From: Muribaculaceae bacterium
GTDB lineage: Bacteria; Bacteroidota; Bacteroidia; Bacteroidales; Muribaculaceae
Assembly (NCBI GenBank): GCA_029057255.1
Contig: JAICZO010000276.1
Coordinates: 1-6,525 of the forward strand
Direction of reading: 5' to 3'
DNA length: 6,525 bases
In this document: positions 6,010-6,525 of the stretch, piece by piece
Numbering within the stretch: position 1 is the stretch's first letter
How the letters are laid out: each line of letters begins with the position of its first letter
Position numbers and translations under genes: made by a program
Notes under the pieces: model-generated
Told to the model about the DNA's origin: nothing
The model's database searches: none
The model's input: the letters and a program-made list of their open reading frames with translations, nothing else

Positions 6010-6017
6010 CAAAGTTA
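6010..6017 (-). promoter_or_regulatory. -7 promoter element of the potassium-channel gene
   Basis: On the minus strand, TAACTTTG matches TAnnTTTG exactly and lies 23 bp before the channel ATG (5986), giving a leader of roughly 16-18 nt. The expected -33 region (about 6037-6042) has no clear TTTG. Confidence 0.6.
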
Positions 6018-6059
6018 AGTATTTTTCGCTGTTCGCGTGTCTGATTGACGGAATTTAGC

Positions 6060-6067
6060 TATCTTTG
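6060..6067 (+). promoter_or_regulatory. -7 promoter element of the hydrolase gene
   Basis: TATCTTTG is an exact match to TAnnTTTG, 26 bp before the ATG at 6094. Initiation would fall near 6072-6074, for a leader of about 20 nt. The expected -33 zone (about 6036-6041) lacks a clear TTTG. It is divergent from the channel promoter, with the two -7 elements 42 bp apart. Confidence 0.65.
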
Positions 6068-6093
6068 CCGTGTCTAATCCACTCACCCGCCCC

Positions 6094-6525
6094 ATGAAGC
6101 TTATCAGAATACCATACATTGCATCCGCCCTGCTGCTGTCGGCGGTAGCGGCGCCATATGCCGGCGCACAGTCCATCGACGGCGACTGGACAGGGCAGCT
6201 CGAAGTAGGCAGAGCCTCGCTGAAGATTGTCTTCCACATCTCTCTCGCCGACAAAACAGTCTCAATGGACTCGCCGGACCAGAATGCGTATGGCATCGAA
6301 GGGCAGACCGTCTACATGTCGGCCGACTCGATACACTTCAAAGTCCCGAAACTGATGATGAACTACAGGGGCGGACTGCATCACAGGGAGATTACCGGCA
6401 CATTCCGCCAGGGCATCATGATAGCGCCGCTGGCATTGTCGCCCGGTGTGAAGAAAGCCGCGCGCCCGCAGACACCATACCCGCCATTCCCCTACGCGAC
6501 AGAAGAAGTCGTCTTCGAAAACAAG
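6094..6525 (+). CDS. Secreted alpha/beta-hydrolase-family protein, N-terminal part only
   Basis: The frame opens at ATG 6094 and runs off the window edge after 144 codons. It starts with a Sec signal peptide (residues 1-25, site AGA|Q). Next comes a beta-rich N-terminal domain with the pattern GDWTGQLEVGRASLKIVFHIS, MDSPDQNAYGI and EITGTFRQG. The last residues (RPQTPYPPFPYATEEVVFENK) match the proline-rich linker and first strand that precede the alpha/beta-hydrolase (peptidase S9/S33-like) domain in many Bacteroidales exported hydrolases. By that family pattern, the missing part should contain a GxSxG nucleophile and act on esters or peptides outside the cytoplasm. No catalytic residue is visible here, so the assignment rests on recalled architecture. 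A perfect -7 element lies 26 bp before the start, and the position of the signal peptide supports this ATG. Confidence 0.78.
   Translation, partial: MKLIRIPYIASALLLSAVAAPYAGAQSIDGDWTGQLEVGRASLKIVFHISLADKTVSMDSPDQNAYGIEGQTVYMSADSIHFKVPKLMMNYRGGLHHREITGTFRQGIMIAPLALSPGVKKAARPQTPYPPFPYATEEVVFENK

Noticed and set aside
1..6525. Mobile element, CRISPR array, phage genes, tRNA or rRNA
   Set aside because: I saw no transposase, integrase, terminal repeats, regularly spaced direct repeats or conserved RNA gene signatures. The codon style is uniform across the window.

Overview
The window looks like chromosomal DNA from a Gram-negative member of the Bacteroidota, most likely order Bacteroidales. A Muribaculaceae-like relative is my best guess, at low confidence. 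The evidence is several perfect or near-perfect copies of the Bacteroidota -7 promoter motif TAnnTTTG, the absence of clear Shine-Dalgarno sites before most starts, GC-rich third codon positions, and gene types typical of the group. It is gene-dense and reads as ordinary core chromosome. I see no transposon, phage, CRISPR, tRNA or rRNA.

Layout from left to right. (1) Positions 1-414 hold the 3' end of a type I pullulanase gene, closed by a strong hairpin terminator (448-490). (2) A promoter that partly overlaps this terminator probably drives a three-gene plus-strand operon. Its genes are an envelope transglutaminase-like protein (545-1945), an SH3b/NlpC-P60 peptidase of the YkfC type (1942-3120, 4-bp overlap) and an enolase-superfamily dipeptide epimerase of the YkfB type with a twin-arginine signal (3160-4290). 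A perfect 15-bp stem at 4309-4356 follows. (3) Three genes face the other way: a voltage-sensor potassium channel (5249-5986), the ribosome-assembly GTPase EngB/YihA/YsxC (4586-5197, with its own -7 element) and a 61-residue hydrophilic protein of unknown function (4371-4556). (4) A divergent intergenic region (5987-6093) carries two back-to-back -7 elements. It leads into the 5' part of a secreted alpha/beta-hydrolase-family protein (6094 to the window edge).

The most coherent biology is the middle operon. The NlpC/P60 enzyme should cut the bond between gamma-D-Glu and the diamino acid in murein peptides, releasing L-Ala-D-Glu. The epimerase should then convert L-Ala-D-Glu to L-Ala-L-Glu, which ordinary peptidases can digest. 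In Bacillus subtilis the analogous ykf genes are associated with uptake and use of murein peptides. Here all three proteins carry N-terminal export-type sequences, so the chemistry may take place in the periplasm. The transglutaminase-like protein is the unknown member. No dipeptide permease or cytoplasmic dipeptidase lies inside the window.

I did not find a clearly new system. The points most worth following up are the exported muropeptide module, the uncharacterised small gene behind engB with a hairpin over the engB stop codon, and the compact promoter/terminator arrangements.
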